This document shows, piece by piece, positions 49,621 through 63,700 of a DNA stretch of 64,000 bases. The notes under the pieces were generated by a model, which was not told the origin of the DNA, searched no databases, and worked only from the letters and a program-made list of their open reading frames with translations. Numbering within the stretch: position 1 is the stretch's first letter; each line of letters begins with the position of its first letter. A program made the position numbers and the translations under genes. The stretch is taken from the NCBI RefSeq assembly GCF_000699445.3, contig NC_067198.1, positions 25,121,536 through 25,185,535 of the forward strand. Reading direction: 5' to 3'. Origin of the DNA: Schistosoma haematobium (Eukaryota > Platyhelminthes > Trematoda > Strigeidida > Schistosomatidae).

Positions 49621-50731
49621 TAGTAAACTGAATTGGTCAGTGATTACATGGATTTGTCATACTTTAGCTCTGTATTTTAAATCGTCAATTTTAAATTGGA
49701 TTCTGAAATTATCTAATGACATTAAGTTCTGCACAGTCTATATAATTTTGGAAAAAAAGCATCTGGCGTGGAAATTATGATTAATGAATAATAAGCTAAT
49801 TAATGGAAGTTATAATAAGTTAATGCTAAATAATACAAACAAAACTATGTCTAATATCAGAAAACAACTTGAACTGTACATTGTTTTGACTAATTAGTTG
49901 TATGTAGTGTACTGTTTATTTCATGAAATCCCTTATTAAACAATCCTAAATGTTTTATAGGAAAGGACAAAACACGCAAACATCTAGACATAAGAAATGC
50001 AACTGATTAATTTCTTTCTTTTTAATGACACAATTCATTATTCATTTTAAGAATAAAACATAAGTGGTAACAAAAACAAACAAAAACCAATTTCTGGTAA
50101 CAACTAAACTATACAGACTAAATGGGTCGATTAAGTAATTTTCTTTTATTGCATACCAAATACACTTAACTATGCATCATCTCAATAAACAAACAATAAC
50201 ATATACCTATGCATACATACATACATATATACACCCAAGCACACTTATATCAATACAAATATTTACTTTACTGGTTCATGTGAACGTTGTTAAATTTCTA
50301 TTGAGTGAATTTTTTAAACTTTACCTTTGTCATTCATTTATATGTACAATTATGTATCAAAGCAATAAAGAAGTTCATATGAAGTTTGTCTGAACTAGTT
50401 GATGTCTTGGTTTCATTTAAAAAGAATACAAAAACACACAACAAATGTATCTTTATCAGTTTTTACAACAACCATTTTCTTTTTAAAAGATCAAAACTAT
50501 AATCATATCATCATATGAATGCTTTCATTTTGTTTTTGTTTTCAAAAAAAGGTAATTGATAATGATAAAATAAAGTTGATTGAATTGAATATTGTTTCAA
50601 ATGACTTAAATAATATGTTAAAACAAAATGCTTTTACGATATAAAGTATGTGAGAAATTTGTAACAAAAGTTATTGCCACACTATTATTGAACATTCAAT
50701 GTGCATGTTGATGAAGTGTATAGTATGTAAT

Positions 50732-50908
50732 AAGATGGTCAGTAGTGGAGAAGATTTGTAGCTCAGGTGGATGATTTTGGTGGAGTTTTGTTCTCTGAGC
50801 TGGATGGTTTGGTCGTGGAGCTTTCATCGTTCTTCTGAACGACATCATCAGCACAAACTACCATCCAGCTCAGAGAACAAGACTCCACCAAAAAAGATGG
50901 TCAGTAGT
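50732..50908 (+). mobile_element. 147-base hairpin SINE with 15-base target duplication
   Basis: AAGATGGTCAGTAGT at 50,732-50,746 is repeated exactly at 50,894-50,908. The insert starts with GTAGCTCAGGTGG, a good box A. Its centre is an inverted repeat: TTGGTGGAGTTTTGTTCTCT onward (50,777-50,811) pairs with 50,853-50,891 with few mismatches, around a 41-base loop that itself holds TCGTTCTTCTGAACGA. It ends in CCAAAA. The perfect duplication suggests a fairly recent insertion. Confidence 0.75.
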
Positions 50909-52054
50909 ATTGTAAATTTTAATGTTACTGATGAATTTATTGGGTTAATAATAGTCGACTAACTAATATAAGTAGATAAGTGTAAAGAGAATGAAATTGA
51001 TAACTGGCATATGGTTGTTTGACACTCTCTGACTTATTATAATACATAATTTTTTTGAAATTATACTTGGTGAATAAACAGATAGCAATTATTCATATGA
51101 ATTAGTATCCAGCCGGTTAGTCAGTCAGTTAATAGGATCTGATATACATAAGTAATGGTTCAGTATAAAGATCAAACTTCACATTAATATAGCAAGAAGA
51201 TAAAACTACCTAATTGAAAATTCAGTAACTTACCAATGAGAGTACTATCAGTTGTAGTAAGACAAAAACTGCTACTAGAAATATAATTGATAAAAACTAA
51301 GTAACATCGGTAAAAACAACATAATTTTAAATTTAGGGAAGCATGAAATATATGACTGATATGACATCAGGATAACCATTTTGCGGCCGTGTCACGGCCA
51401 AATCATAATAGAGTAGTAGTTAAACTTGCAATCCTATAATCTAGCACTGACAACAAGATTACCCTTTAAAATATTATAAATGATATATTTTAACATAATA
51501 AATAAAGGTGTCAGTTTATTGGAAAGATTTTTATACAAGTAGTTCGAAAGTGAATAAAATTATAGAAATAATTCAGATAGACAATCATCAATAACTAAGG
51601 AGTATCAGACAACTGTTTCAGTCTAATTAAATACTCCTTAGAATTGGAAAGTCGTGACGCTCCCGAAAATTGATACTAGGAATATGTGGTTGTACAATGA
51701 GTTAAACACCTTTAGACCATGCATTCGATGTAATATGGCTGTCGATGAATTACATCAATGCTTAGGATTATTTATGATCGTTTGAAAAAAAACAATTATT
51801 ACATGATTGTTGTCATTAATCGATACTAACTAAATCTGTTGACTTGTTTGATCAGTTTTTGAACGTTTGCTCACATATTTATTGTAGTTTTTTTCAATGT
51901 GAAAAATATGAGACAAGTGTTGCTTTGTGTTGTTGCACTTTCTGTCACTCGATCAAACTATTTGTTAATCTGCTTAATCCTCATCAAAGCTCTAAACTGC
52001 ACTTACTGATCAATATATATATGAAGCAACTTATTCATTTAAATATTGAAGATT

Positions 52055-52165
52055 CATAGCTCAAGGGAATGATTTGTATGAAGTATCGTTTCACAATTTA
52101 GTTGATTTAATTATAAGGCGTTTATCATTCTTCTGAATAACATTGTCTGCAAAAATGTCAGGTAG
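52055..52165 (+). repeat. Old copy of the hairpin SINE
   Basis: CATAGCTCAAGGGAATGATTT and CATTCTTCTGAATAACAT match the 50.75-kb element in order. The 3' arm has decayed or is missing, so no hairpin remains. Confidence 0.55.
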
Positions 52166-53649
52166 AATTAAAATATCCGAATTTCCTCACATAGAAGTAA
52201 CAGTGTGTTCTATTGACCTTGATTTTGATCGGTTATTATCGGCCTTTGAACTGAATTGAAATACAACTTTTACTTATAATGCGGAAACTATGAGTTAGTG
52301 TTCAACAGAATCAAAATTGTCTGACGGTGTAATTGATTAATAATGTTGTTTCTCAATGAACTATAATGCTTTTACATGAAATAGAAATAAGTAGAATTTA
52401 ATACATTTTAAACTTCATTACAATAACTGGCTATATATAAGTTCAACAATTGTGCTGACGTACATATACTGAAAAATTGGTTAGTTGACCTTTTGGTTTC
52501 TTTGAGAAATTGTCTGACACTGTTCTGGAAAAAGCGCAAAATTATGTGAACATAACTTTTGTGATAGTTTAGCATCAGTAATGAAATTACTGAATACTAT
52601 GAATTGCTGAGCAACTATGTTGTTGTAGTATGAAAATTCTAAATATTATATACTCATGACACCACCAAACATTCAATGCATAATACTGTAGTCTAACGGG
52701 GAGTCTATTAACCATTTGACAACTGAGTTAAAATTGTAAGGTTCTTTGCCAATATATTATGTTTATCAAATGATTACTACTGACCATTTTGACATATTAT
52801 TAAACCACCATAACTTATGTAATACTACTTATTTAATCATTTTAAGTGGATAATTAATCTGTATCAAATGGATCTTTCTGCACTCACAAAGTTTATTAAA
52901 TATCTGTTCAAATGAATTTTTCCTCTGATCAATTTTCTATCAGCTTTAATATTATAACTAATTATATATGCATTATATATACATCAATTATTTTTAAAAT
53001 GATATCATCACTCAGTTAATTTAACAAAACAATATTTCAGAAGGGGTTTTGTGAATATTATAGTAATTTCAATGGTTGAGATCACTAGTCTGTTGTAGCT
53101 AAACCACTATGGCAAACCTGGAAGCAACCATTGAAAACAATATTTATTGAGCTTAATTCAATTTCCTTTTGTTGTCAACAATTCATTAGACACAAAAATT
53201 AATTCATTTCATTTGACGATTATAATTCATTTGTCCTTACAATATAATTTAAATAACTTTATTAAAACTCTCAATCAACTGTCTAGTAATTACACGGAAC
53301 TAAATTTTGTTGATACCTTTTATGAATCTACACACAAAATGAATGAATATTAAAGAAAGTGAACAGAATTATCCATCTCATATATGGAAGAAAAAGATAC
53401 TCAATAAAAAATTATTATTATTATTATTACGTTAATGTACACTTGGATAATGAAACATAATAGTGCATAATAGTGATTTATTTAAGCGGAAAATATTAAT
53501 TGACAATAAATCAATAATTTTTTATATATTACCGAATCATTTCATTGAAGTTGATCTTATTTGTCTTATAATAAATAAACAATTACCGATATGTAATAAG
53601 AAAAGAAAATATATTTTAACTCTACAAAGTGTGACATTTTTAGAAATTG

Positions 53650-54090
53650 TAGTGTCAGTTATTATGCCAAGTCCATATACCTTATTCTAGCTTCCGGACA
53701 TCCCATTTTATTCATTCTACTCGAGCCATACTTTGACCTTGTTATTTATTCGTTTATCAATCTAGAGTGTTTTTATATGAGTGTATATGTGTGTGCCCTT
53801 CTTATTCCATTAATCACATGTCTGTAGCTTTATTTTGTCTGACTATAAATATTGAGTAACGCTTGACAAAAATGGAGTTGGCTTCCCAGCCATCTTCCAT
53901 ACGTGTCATTTTTGCTCTGCTGTGCTTCATTCGCTTCATGTACGAAATATATGTATTCTCAAGTCAATTCTCGTTATTCGACTTATTTAATTCCGTTATT
54001 GGATAACGCGATTCAAGTCGACGATGATATACGAGAATCAGCGATAGCAAACATTCATACAATCATTCGTACGCACTAAATAGGAGTCAG
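53650..54090 (+). repeat. LTR-like dispersed repeat, copy 2
   Basis: Ordered match to 44,300-44,780 with many substitutions, so both are old. TTTAATTCCGTTATTGGATA and GACGATGATATACGAGAATC are the best preserved parts. The two copies are about 9.3 kb apart in the same direction, but nothing between them looks like a retroviral-type polyprotein, so they are probably independent. Confidence 0.5.
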
Positions 54091-54309
54091 ATCCCATCGG
54101 GCCACTAAAAAATCATTCATTTTTTAAAAATGAAATCATCCCATAGCACAACTACAAAAGCATGTTATTTTTCAGTATATGGTTGGCCTTAAATAACCAG
54201 TAAGATTAATTACATTTATACGTAAGAACAGGATACTATTCACTTTATGGAAAGTTTTATAGATTCCTAATAAGTTTTTCTCTACTTCATAATGAACGTC
54301 ACTGTATTA

Positions 54310-54660
54310 TGCTAGCTAAATAACCACTAAAAACTAGGAAACACTGAATAGTTTTTTTCGGTTTAGTATGTGACTCCTCAGAAGTTGGAATCCTAAAATC
54401 CGTCACCAGGGATCGAACCAAGGACTTTCAATCACACCCTGGAATGCTGAATTTTTTGATCACCGAGCCGGCAACCAATAGTTTACGGGCTTAACTTTAA
54501 TCAATCCGTAGTATCATACAACCGTTTCTCAATGTAGTCGGTGGCTGTCTCACACTCGACATAGTTGAACACCACTTATCATAACTTCTTACTCGAACTA
54601 AAAGAATTTCCTATTGGGGTTAGTCACTAACGTGTACATGAGTGATTACTAATAGGTTTA
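54310..54660 (-). mobile_element. Full-length but decayed Sm-alpha-like SINE
   Basis: On the minus strand a 5' part related to 32,500-32,700, then TTGGTTCGATCCC (box B), then CTGAGGAGTC and a decayed 3' hammerhead half. It shows the long form of the family, about 340 bases, with a 5' extension ahead of the tRNA-like part. The ribozyme boxes after CTGAGGAG are lost. Confidence 0.6.
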
Positions 54661-55404
54661 TTTTATATTCAATACAAAACTAAAACTTGTAAATTTGTTT
54701 GTCTATTAGACATTTTAATCATTGTCTAAAGATTGAATAAACTCGTGGATAATCGTATAACCTGTTTCATATTCACCTCAGCAAATTGACATAAATGAAA
54801 TTTTTAAGTCATCCTAACAACCAAAAGGCTATAAACAACAGATACATTTATATGTCATTAATGATATGAAATAGCATTAAAATGATCCAATCCGTATTAA
54901 AAGTAATATAATCAAGAAACATATCATCTCAACATTAACAGATTAATAAATAATGGATTTATATACATACAATAACATCGAATTCTGTCAATCATTTCAA
55001 TTGTTCATAGAAAAATATTTGTCTTCAGTTTAATTAGGTAATTTCAAAAATCACTCCCAAAAACTCAATACTTTATTGTTTTAACTTTATTTATTATTAA
55101 TGTGTTTTTTTAAAGGTTTTTTTGTAGTCATTTATATAATCTGCCAATCAATCAATCATCCGAACCCTCGACATAAAAAATGAAATGTGAGCAAAGTCAG
55201 AAAAAAATGTTGTCATCTAAAATATAATTGATTCGTTCATCAAAATTTTTACATAGTTTCAAAATCTATCCATGTTATTATTACGTTTTGTATGTCAGTT
55301 TATTGATTATGAAGATTTCGATTAGTTGAAAGAAAACAAACATAAAACAATGACTGATGAATTATCAGAAAGGAGTTGGTGGAGATTTTTCGAAATTCCA
55401 ATGG

Positions 55405-55600
55405 CTGAAATCATGAGTCAATTGAAACTAGACAAACCTGGAAAACCTGCAAGCACTGGACGGTCGTTTCGTCCTATTGTGGGACTCCTCAGCAGTGAGC
55501 ATCCACGATCCCGCCCCCACTGTGAGATTCGAACTCAGGACCTATCGGTTTCGCGCGCGAGCGCTCAATCATTAGATCACTAAGCCTCCATCCAACAATG
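55405..55600 (-). mobile_element. Hammerhead SINE, well preserved
   Basis: The minus strand has TAGTGATCTAATGATTGAGC (box A-like), GAGTTCGAATCTC (box B), GTGGATGCTCACTG and the hammerhead at 55,453-55,497, then CCAGGTTTG and a 3' end with CATGATTTCAG. It creates a false 85-codon ORF on the plus strand. Confidence 0.75.
55453..55497 (-). ncRNA. Hammerhead ribozyme, intact core
   Basis: Minus strand: CACTG/CAGTG stem I, CTGAGGAG, stem II GTCC/GGAC, CGAAAC, ACGACCGTC giving a 3-bp stem III and GTC site. All invariant positions are present, so this copy is a candidate for self-cleavage. Confidence 0.75.
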
Positions 55601-58600
55601 TTAATGTCTAACTTTAAATTTCAAGTAACTTAGGATGAATGGATGTGTATTTTTATTTTTAGAAATTACATAAACTAGTGTGTTTTTGTTTTGCTTTGTT
55701 TTTATTGTATATTTCTTATTTGTCAGTTTCATCTATTAAAGTTTAGTGTTGCTTTTCTTTAACAAAGCTGACACTCCAGTTAGTTTGGTTAGTTAGCTTT
55801 TCATTGTGTTATTCTCATCTTGTAAAATATAGTAGCTTAGGCTGAGAAACAGCGTTATGTCTGATGTCAAGTTGTCTTTTTATGCTTTTCTCATATTGAA
55901 TCCGTTTGAAAGATAAAATGATCAGAATTGTTCATTTGTAGTCTCAGTTATTCGTTTGTATATTATCAAGATTCATAATGTATTATATAATTTATCTTGG
56001 GAGATTTAAGAGAGATTATTGTAAAATAAATCAATTGGCGTGATTATTCTTAACAGTTTTTTTAATAGTTGCATTCATGAAAAGGATTTCAGCTGTGTTT
56101 ATAAAACTACCCACATCCAATATATGTCTGTTATAAAGATTAGTAGGATAAAAGATTAGACTACCTTTTAAGCTTAACTAAATCTCTATCTTGGCTTCTG
56201 TATGTAATAAAAGTGATACATTCTGTTTACTGTTTTTGTATTATAATATTCTTTTCACTATCTAAAAATGGTAAATCTCTAAAAGGAAATTGACAGAACA
56301 AATATAGTTGACAGACCTTGTGAATGTAACTTTAAAGAGGATAGTAATTGATGTTATTCGAAAAGTCATGAATAATTAAAGTAATATGAACGAGTTTCTT
56401 GTTCCATGCTCTTTATTTCTGAACACTATTTTAGAACGTATTTATGTACACGGACATTTACATACAAATTAAATGCCTTTTTGCTACTTAATTGATAAAA
56501 GTTTTACTAAACGTGTTGTTATCATTCAGCCAATAAATTTTACTAGAATGATCGTCATTTCTGAACTTTATTTGATTATTGGTTATATAATAAAACTATA
56601 ATTGTGCATAATAATGTCACTGGCTGAGAGGTCAACACTGAAGTACTCGAGCGGCAAATTACCTTCTTCAGGGTTGAGATATTTTCAAATAGCCGACCAC
56701 TCACCATTAACTAATGTAATGTTTGTCTCATCATTAAAGTTATTCGAATTCTATCGACATCCCGATAGTATATGTATTGCCTAGTCATTTTGAGAAGTAA
56801 CCAAACTGCAAATTGATCAATAGAATTTGATCAATACTAGAGATAAGACAAACTTCACATTGATTGCCTTAAGGTATTTAATGAACATAGAAGATTGTTT
56901 GACAGATGGTTCAAACTTCTTACTATTTTCTTCAGTCTAAACAACTAAGACGTATCACTAATTACTAAGTAAAAACAAGTATGCTCCATAGTCAAGTACC
57001 TAAACTTGTTGCTAACTTTTTGATATCTATTGATTACCACAAAAGTTTTAGAAAAATTATTATTCCTTAAACTAAGTTAATAACTTTTTTTCCAACTTTA
57101 AATATTTGACGAAATTTTAGAATCAATAATCAAATAGTCTGATAAACAAAATTATTCAAGTGTTCATTTAGATCATTCTATTTAACATTTTATAAAATTA
57201 CAATGTCTACTCATAGTCTCAATGATACATGTTCATACGAATGTGCACATACACACACACACAAAGAGAGAGAGAGAGAAGTAATGAAAAATACTTGAAA
57301 ATAAATAGAAGTACATATTTTTTTGTTACCAGTTAAATATTATCAATATTATTTTATATTATAGTCTGTAACAAAACATAATAAAAATAAAATGTACATA
57401 TATCGTGTAACATTTGATAGATTTTTCCATTATAAACACTCAAAAAAACTTATTAATACAATCTATACATATTTGTTATTGAGTCATATGAATTATGCAC
57501 AATAATATGTCATTATAGTTCTGGTTAGATTATAGACTATTCTCTAATTGAAACTTTGTTTTAATAGAATCAATAAAACGTTTACAGTTACTTAGTTTCT
57601 TTGATTCCTCTACCACCCACCCCCCTTAATGGAAATGCTGGTAAGAATTTGAAATAATAAAAGTATTCTATAGCTCATGTGAATAGGTTTTATTTTGAAA
57701 TCGACTTCATTTATATTATATGAATGAATGAGTGATCTATCAATCTACTGATTATCAGATCAAATGCTTTTAATCTAAATCTAATCATAAAATCCATATT
57801 TTCTCAAAATTTATTGCTTTTAATGTTAATTTGACAAATGAATTAATCAATTGAGAAAAAACTATGAACTAATGAGAAGCACCATCTGATCAATGTTATC
57901 ATTTGAAAACCAGTCTGTTCAGATAACATGTTGTCATTTGTAATATAGAACATTCATATAACCAAATATGATCATTAGCGTTTTCTTCATAATATTTGCT
58001 CATTAGACTAGGATAAGCAAAATATTTTTTTTTTATTTGACTGATAGATATTTTATCTGTGAGAAAAAAATACAAGACAAATTGTTTCATTGTTGAAATC
58101 CACTTTAAATCGATAGTACATAGTGATAATGAGTCTTAGATGAAAATTATTTTTAAAAAAACATTTATGCGATTTTTATCAACCGGCATTAGTTTAATGA
58201 TGAAACTCACTTATTAAGTTATACATTATTCCTCACTAAAGTTATATAAGTATACACATACCAACATATAAAAGATTTTAATGGAGGTAAACAAATTACT
58301 TCACAACTAAAATACAAATATATTCCGAAATGGTGTCTTGAATTCAGAACATCGATCGATTCACATGTTTTTTTTTCATCGAAAAAAAGGTAAATTATGT
58401 AGTAAACTAAAAAGCACACATCCATTCATTGTTTTTCGTAGTTTTAATGTGCGGTTATACGTGTTTAATAGATTATGAAATGAGAAAATGTTACTAATTT
58501 TTTAGTATTTAGTATTTATAGCTTTGAATGACAATAAATAACATTTTATCTCAAAAAAAGGAAGCAAACAAACCCCAACGAATATTTTGAAGTAAAACGT

Positions 58601-59670
58601 GTGTAGGTATGCAAGTACAAGTGTATGTATTTCAATGTAGATAATGCCATATGTACTAAATAGGACAGAAACCATTTAGTTATATAGATTATATACATAA
58701 AATTATTTATTATATTGAATGATTGTATACAGGCTGAATGTAAATAAGCATTTTTTTAATATTTACCATTTGCTTACGAAAAAGTAACATCATTCTGCCA
58801 ACCTACTTCCATCTATATCTGGTTATTAAATAATTGAAATCGATAATCAACAGTTAATTGATCTTTTTTCAACATATCAAAGAAAGCTTTTTTTCATATT
58901 CAACAGGTTCTTCAGTAGATCACTATATATATATATACATATATCAGATCAGTGAAATAGTCATGTTGTGAATGAAACTTGAAATACCAGTTATTACAGT
59001 GTAAATCTATGTTAGCTTGAGATTTGATACAATTTTACAATTGTCTATTATCACTGATTGTATAAAGCAAAATTACTTACCATTCCAATACACTGATTGC
59101 TTTAAGAATATTTCTAAAATTATATCTAACCTATAGAACAATATTTTCCATAAGGAAATACAAATAAAATCATACTAATTGTTCAATTAATTAAATTCAT
59201 TTATAAGTAATTAAAACAAATTATAAGAACTTACAAATAGTCTTTAATATGATTACTGAAACTAATTCACTAAATTTTTTTGAACTTTCTATTAAATTAC
59301 TTATACATATTACTGAACTACATGATGCATTAAATCAAACAATTAAATAATATTTATTTTCTTACAGTAAAAATAGAAAATGAAGTGAATAGTTCGGTAC
59401 ATTTGTTTAACAGTAAAAATGTAACAAATAAATTACGCGATTAGGGCAAAAGAAAGAAAAGTGGAATGTGTAACAGAATTAACTAGTTAAGACTAATATT
59501 CATCATAACTTCCTATTCTTTCTTGAATTAGCCATATGACATTCAGAAAATCTCCTATAAATATGTAAATCATTGTAAAATAAATGAAAATTGTGGATAT
59601 ATGATCATTACATTTTCCGGTTTCTATATATTAAAAGTACTGTTTTTCCGCTAATAGTATAATAAATTAT

Positions 59671-59674
<4 letters not shown>
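55601..59674. other. AT-rich non-coding stretch
   Basis: It holds a (CA)n-(GA)n tract at 57,248-57,279. No exon was recognised. Confidence 0.4.
57248..57279. repeat. Compound (CA)n(GA)n microsatellite
   Basis: ACACACACACAC runs directly into AGAGAGAGAGAG. Confidence 0.9.

Positions 59675-59719
<45 letters not shown>
59675..59719. repeat. (TA)n microsatellite
   Basis: A TA tract of about 45 bases. Confidence 0.95.
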
Positions 59720-59723
<4 letters not shown>

Positions 59724-60685
59724 ATGAGGACTGGAATACACACTACTTATAACAATGTAATTAGGCACGATGTAAATGAAATATTTGTTCTATGATGTAA
59801 AGCAAGAAAAGCCTATTTCCCTTATATACAATTTTGATATTATAAGAACTGAATATTTTTCAATGTACTAATATCTTTTCACATTAGCCCATGACAAATA
59901 CTATTTGACAAAAGATGTAAGGGTAATTGTTTGTTTAGGATAAATACAATATATGGCAAAAGTGAGAAACAGCCTGTTGAGAAATGTAGTGATAATGAAA
60001 ATAAGTGGATAGGCTTTTGATATGACTATTTCATCTATAACGTTAGACTGTGAAAATACACTGAAAAGAGAGTTTAGAAGAAAATGACAAAATGCATGTT
60101 CAATTAATGCATGAATAGTGCATCAAATTTACTTGGGACTTGAAAAAATTCTCATTTAGTGCACAAAACATTCAAGACCGTCTATGAAGAAAACGTGGTG
60201 AAGAAAATAAACTTTTTAGATTGATTAAGCGTTCCAATGAAGACCTCGAAAACTCTAAGGATAAGGACAGACTAAAACGACAGTCAACCAAGTACGTTGA
60301 CGAAAACACTAAATATGTATTGTGGCCTCTGCCGTAAAAAACTTCCGAATTTCTGTTTAGACAATTTTTTTCGAACGGGATTTCAGTAAAATATTTGTGG
60401 TTCAGGGACGGTTAGACAGTATTAGAACAATTTACAGGGATATTTTGAGTAATGATCGAGATAAGTGTTTTGACACGACTAACGAGTATTTTGAGTGGCA
60501 AAGTTTTGACTTAACTTTTGTAAAGTGAAATATTATAACCTCATTTTCCGAATTAACTTGACAGAAAGCCTCTTCCACTCAAAAATTCGGACAATCCCAC
60601 CATGAAAAATTTTGGCATTTTTCGATACAGCTAATAATTAGCAGTTTAATTTACTGGAAATTGATTAGACTATCTGTTATTTAGT

Positions 60686-60693
60686 ATATTATA

Positions 60694-60734
<41 letters not shown>
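60686..60734. repeat. (TA)n microsatellite
   Basis: A TA tract of about 49 bases with one TT interruption near 60,700. Confidence 0.95.
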
Positions 60735-60737
<3 letters not shown>

Positions 60738-63700
60738 CAGACACGTAGAAATTGGAACTGTAGTTGTTAATAACATTGGATGATTGTAGTACAATGCTTT
60801 AACCATTAGTTGGCGAAATATTAGTCTAGCGCTCGTCGCGAAAACTAAAAGTCTATGAAAAGTCGTAAGTACTCACTGTTTAAGAACCTTATACCAAAAC
60901 GGAATAACTGTTTAGTGCACTCTGGTTTTCAATGAACCTCACTTGGGGTCAGTTTTTCACGAGCACCACTTACTAATTAAACTAATCTCTACGACACTCA
61001 TCTAATAACATTCTTACTAATTTCCTGCTATTAAATCAAAAATTGTTGAAGGTGAATATGTACCACACAACTAAGGTTTATTGCCTATTGTATATCTAAC
61101 TGAATTTAACCTTTTGTATCTTAGATAACAAAATAAACTATGAAAACAATAAGTTATTGATATGCAATAAACTGTCTAGTCTGGTAAACATTACCGTTCT
61201 AAGAAATTCATGGTGGTTGTAATTTGTTATATTATAGGAGTTGTAAAATGTAATACTCTTTTGATTATTATACATAATTGTTTAAAAAGACACTGAATTT
61301 TTTAATTTCTGTTGCATTAAAAATAGTAACATAACTACTATATAAGTCAGTTACTCTAGGATAACATAAGATTTACGAAAAATAACTGTACCCGCAGTGA
61401 TAATAATAACAAAAACACTTATTCAAAATGTTTTGTTTTAGTGAACTAATTCTATAAAGAAATTATTTCAAGGTTAACAATTGCATGTTTAAAATAACAT
61501 ACTCGCTTATACATAAATATTCACATCAACATAAAGATGAATACATGCACATATTAGAGTTTATTGTGTGATCCTTTAAAGGAAATAATGTATGTTATCT
61601 GCTATCAACTGGTCGATGGTCACTAATTATATATTGGTAATAATTTTTTATTCGAAAATACCAAAGTTTGAATACTTTTATTTTTGTACATCAAATACAC
61701 TTTGTCATATGAGCTTTAACGAATTGGTTATACGAAAAAAAGAAAGGAAATATATTTGTATGATTCTTTCTATGTGCATATGTATGTATATTTTGATTTG
61801 TTCATTCTTTTGGAAAAGATTCTAAATTTCTTCAAATTATTAAGTTTTGGACATTCATAAATAATTGATTGAAATTGAAATAAAGGAAACGAAAATAATA
61901 TTTATTTGAACCGTCATTTGGACAAGCTTATTTTAAAACATGTCAACAATTTTCACCATCCAATTATACACAAAAGAATAGGTGGTTCATTGAAATAATA
62001 TAGGATCATGTTTATTTTGTTAAATAGAAATGTTTTGTAAAGAATGAGATAGGAGAAGAAAATTTACTACAGTTGTAAATTAAACATTGAAGTACATCTG
62101 TTCGTTACTTAGTACACAAAAATTTGAAGTTTTTCGAAAATTTTAGGGTAATCTGATTGTATCTCTGTTGAAATATTCTTCATTTTTGGTGATACATTTG
62201 CCAAACTCTTTAGCTGTTTAGTTGTCTCACGTTTTATGGCCTACACATAATCTAAGACACATCCTCCCATGATCGCTACTTATTTCATGTGAAGATTAGT
62301 GTTGAACTAGCAAGACTATTATTTTCTGGAATTGATAGCGCACAGTGTTTTTAATCAGTGCAATATTCTATACTTCCAACTTCTGGTACCGAGTCAAAAA
62401 TTTTCAGAGCTGTGTTTTTCAATTTTATCAATGTACCATCTGTTCAACCTTAATGAATCAGCTTGTATATTTATTACACAGACCATGAATACATTTGGTT
62501 TTCGGATATCCATACGACATGAATAATAATAGGATTGATTAGATAATTTTCTAAAACGCAATGGTTTTCTTACATGAATAAATGGTAAAAAAGAATAAAG
62601 CGGTAAATTAATAATGTTTTCAACTAAATATCAAAGTAGTAAGCTTAGTAGTGCAATAATTTACTGAACACTTTCGATCTTGGTTTTTTAGTGAGATTTT
62701 GTACTTTCATCACTATGGAGATATTTTAACTCCGTAGAAGTTGAAAGGAAGTGATATAATATAAACCTTTAAGGCAAGATCTTAGATCAAGAAAATTCCA
62801 GAGAATTTTGATGAAAAAAACAGATAGTAATTTATGAAGTTGATTAATCCAAGGGATGATGAAAATTAATACATTTTTCAGTACTTTTATCGAAAAACTT
62901 TAAAATAAGAAATATCTGTTACCTGGTTAAGAAAATAATAACTGAATGATGTTGTTAACACTATGAAAATTTACTTTCAATGTTAAACTCTTCAATTTGA
63001 TCAATTACATTATCATTCTCTTTCACAGATTTCCTTTCAAGTAATATTTAGTTTTAATAATGATTTCATTAACCTGCTGTAATGATTATAGATAATCAGA
63101 ACAAATCTATCCATTGTAGTTTATCAAATAATCTCCAGCTAAGCTAAGAATAACTCTTTTAATTGTCCAAGCTTACTCTTTTTAAGATAAATCCTGAGTA
63201 ATGTTTAAACACAAGAAATATATAGCTTAAAGAATTTAACCAAACAATTCACAAAAGTGACATTTTGAATGATAATAATATACATGATATATAAGTTGAT
63301 ATAGTCATAAAATTGATTCAAACAAATAGTAACGAGCAAAATGGCAATTAGATGATAATAATAATAATAAGGAGAAGAATAAAGTAGTTCATTAAGTAGA
63401 GATAAAATGATATTTACCTCGAAAAAAAATTATGGTAACACATAAAACTGAATCGTATAGAATGTATCGTATCAATTGTTCATATTTTTTTGTAATGAAA
63501 CAATATCTATTTTTCGACTCATTGATTACATCATCATGTAAGTTATTGATTGTAAGAATTAAAAAAGAAAATCAATAATGAAAGTATTATGATTACCAGA
63601 ATGATTGGTTGACAATATTTTGACACGATTGTTTTATTTATTCAGTGTTTTACTTACAGTACTGATCAAGAAATATCATCAAACAACCAATAATAAATAT

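Noticed and set aside
55326..55583. 85-codon plus-strand ORF
   Set aside because: It is the antisense of a hammerhead SINE.
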